From Planctomycetota bacterium (lineage in GTDB: Bacteria > Planctomycetota > Brocadiia > SM23-32), in NCBI GenBank assembly GCA_018400625.1, contig JAGYMJ010000440.1:1-5535 (forward strand): a stretch of 5,535 nucleotides of DNA. Reading direction: 5' to 3'. A program made the position numbers and the translations under genes. The notes under the pieces are model-generated. The model was not told the DNA's origin, did not search any database, and was given only the letters and a program-made list of their open reading frames with translations. The first letter of the stretch is position 1. Every line of letters begins with the position of its first letter. This document shows, one piece after another, positions 5,519-5,535 of this stretch.

Positions 5519-5535
5519 GACAATATTTGTGCACT

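Noticed and set aside
1..5535. tRNA, rRNA, CRISPR array, insertion sequence or prophage genes.
   Set aside because: No cloverleaf, rRNA motif, regularly spaced repeat, transposase or integrase motif was found by eye on either strand.

Overview
The window carries three closely spaced genes on the minus strand (right two thirds), one complete gene on the plus strand (left third), and the 3' end of another plus-strand gene at the left edge. The family mix is a corrinoid-type URO-D-like protein, a CbbQ/NorQ-type AAA+ ATPase with its von Willebrand A (VWA) partner, and a TrmO/TsaA-family protein with a zinc-ribbon-like N-terminus. It suggests a Gram-negative anaerobe, such as a member of Desulfobacterota or of the Planctomycetes/Lentisphaerae/Kiritimatiellae group. 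This is inference from gene content; no rRNA, tRNA or other taxonomic marker is present.

Layout: 1-81 is the C-terminal end of a plus-strand protein, possibly an FAD-dependent oxidoreductase. 82-236 is a gap with two GC-rich hairpins and a weak promoter candidate. 237-1304 encodes a 355-residue uroporphyrinogen-decarboxylase-like protein. 1305-1381 is a short convergent gap with small hairpins and a C-rich tract. 1382-1888 (minus) encodes the TrmO/TsaA-like protein. 1889-2036 is an AT-rich gap with nested inverted repeats. 2037-4490 (minus) encodes a large VWA protein of the CbbO/NorD type. 4523-5365 (minus) encodes the AAA+ ATPase. 5366-5535 is the leader of the minus-strand cluster and is unusually rich in inverted repeats.

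How the genes work together: on the minus strand the order is ATPase, VWA protein, TrmO-like protein. The first two are 32 bp apart and belong to a known pairing in which a hexameric AAA+ ring is joined by a VWA/MIDAS adaptor that recruits a client enzyme. Known clients are Rubisco (CbbQO) and nitric oxide reductase (NorQD). No client of either kind is visible here, so this is an orphan pair whose target is unknown. The TrmO-like gene follows after 148 bp and may or may not share the transcript. The plus-strand URO-D-like gene converges on the cluster and is probably a separate function, most likely corrinoid-linked methyl transfer.
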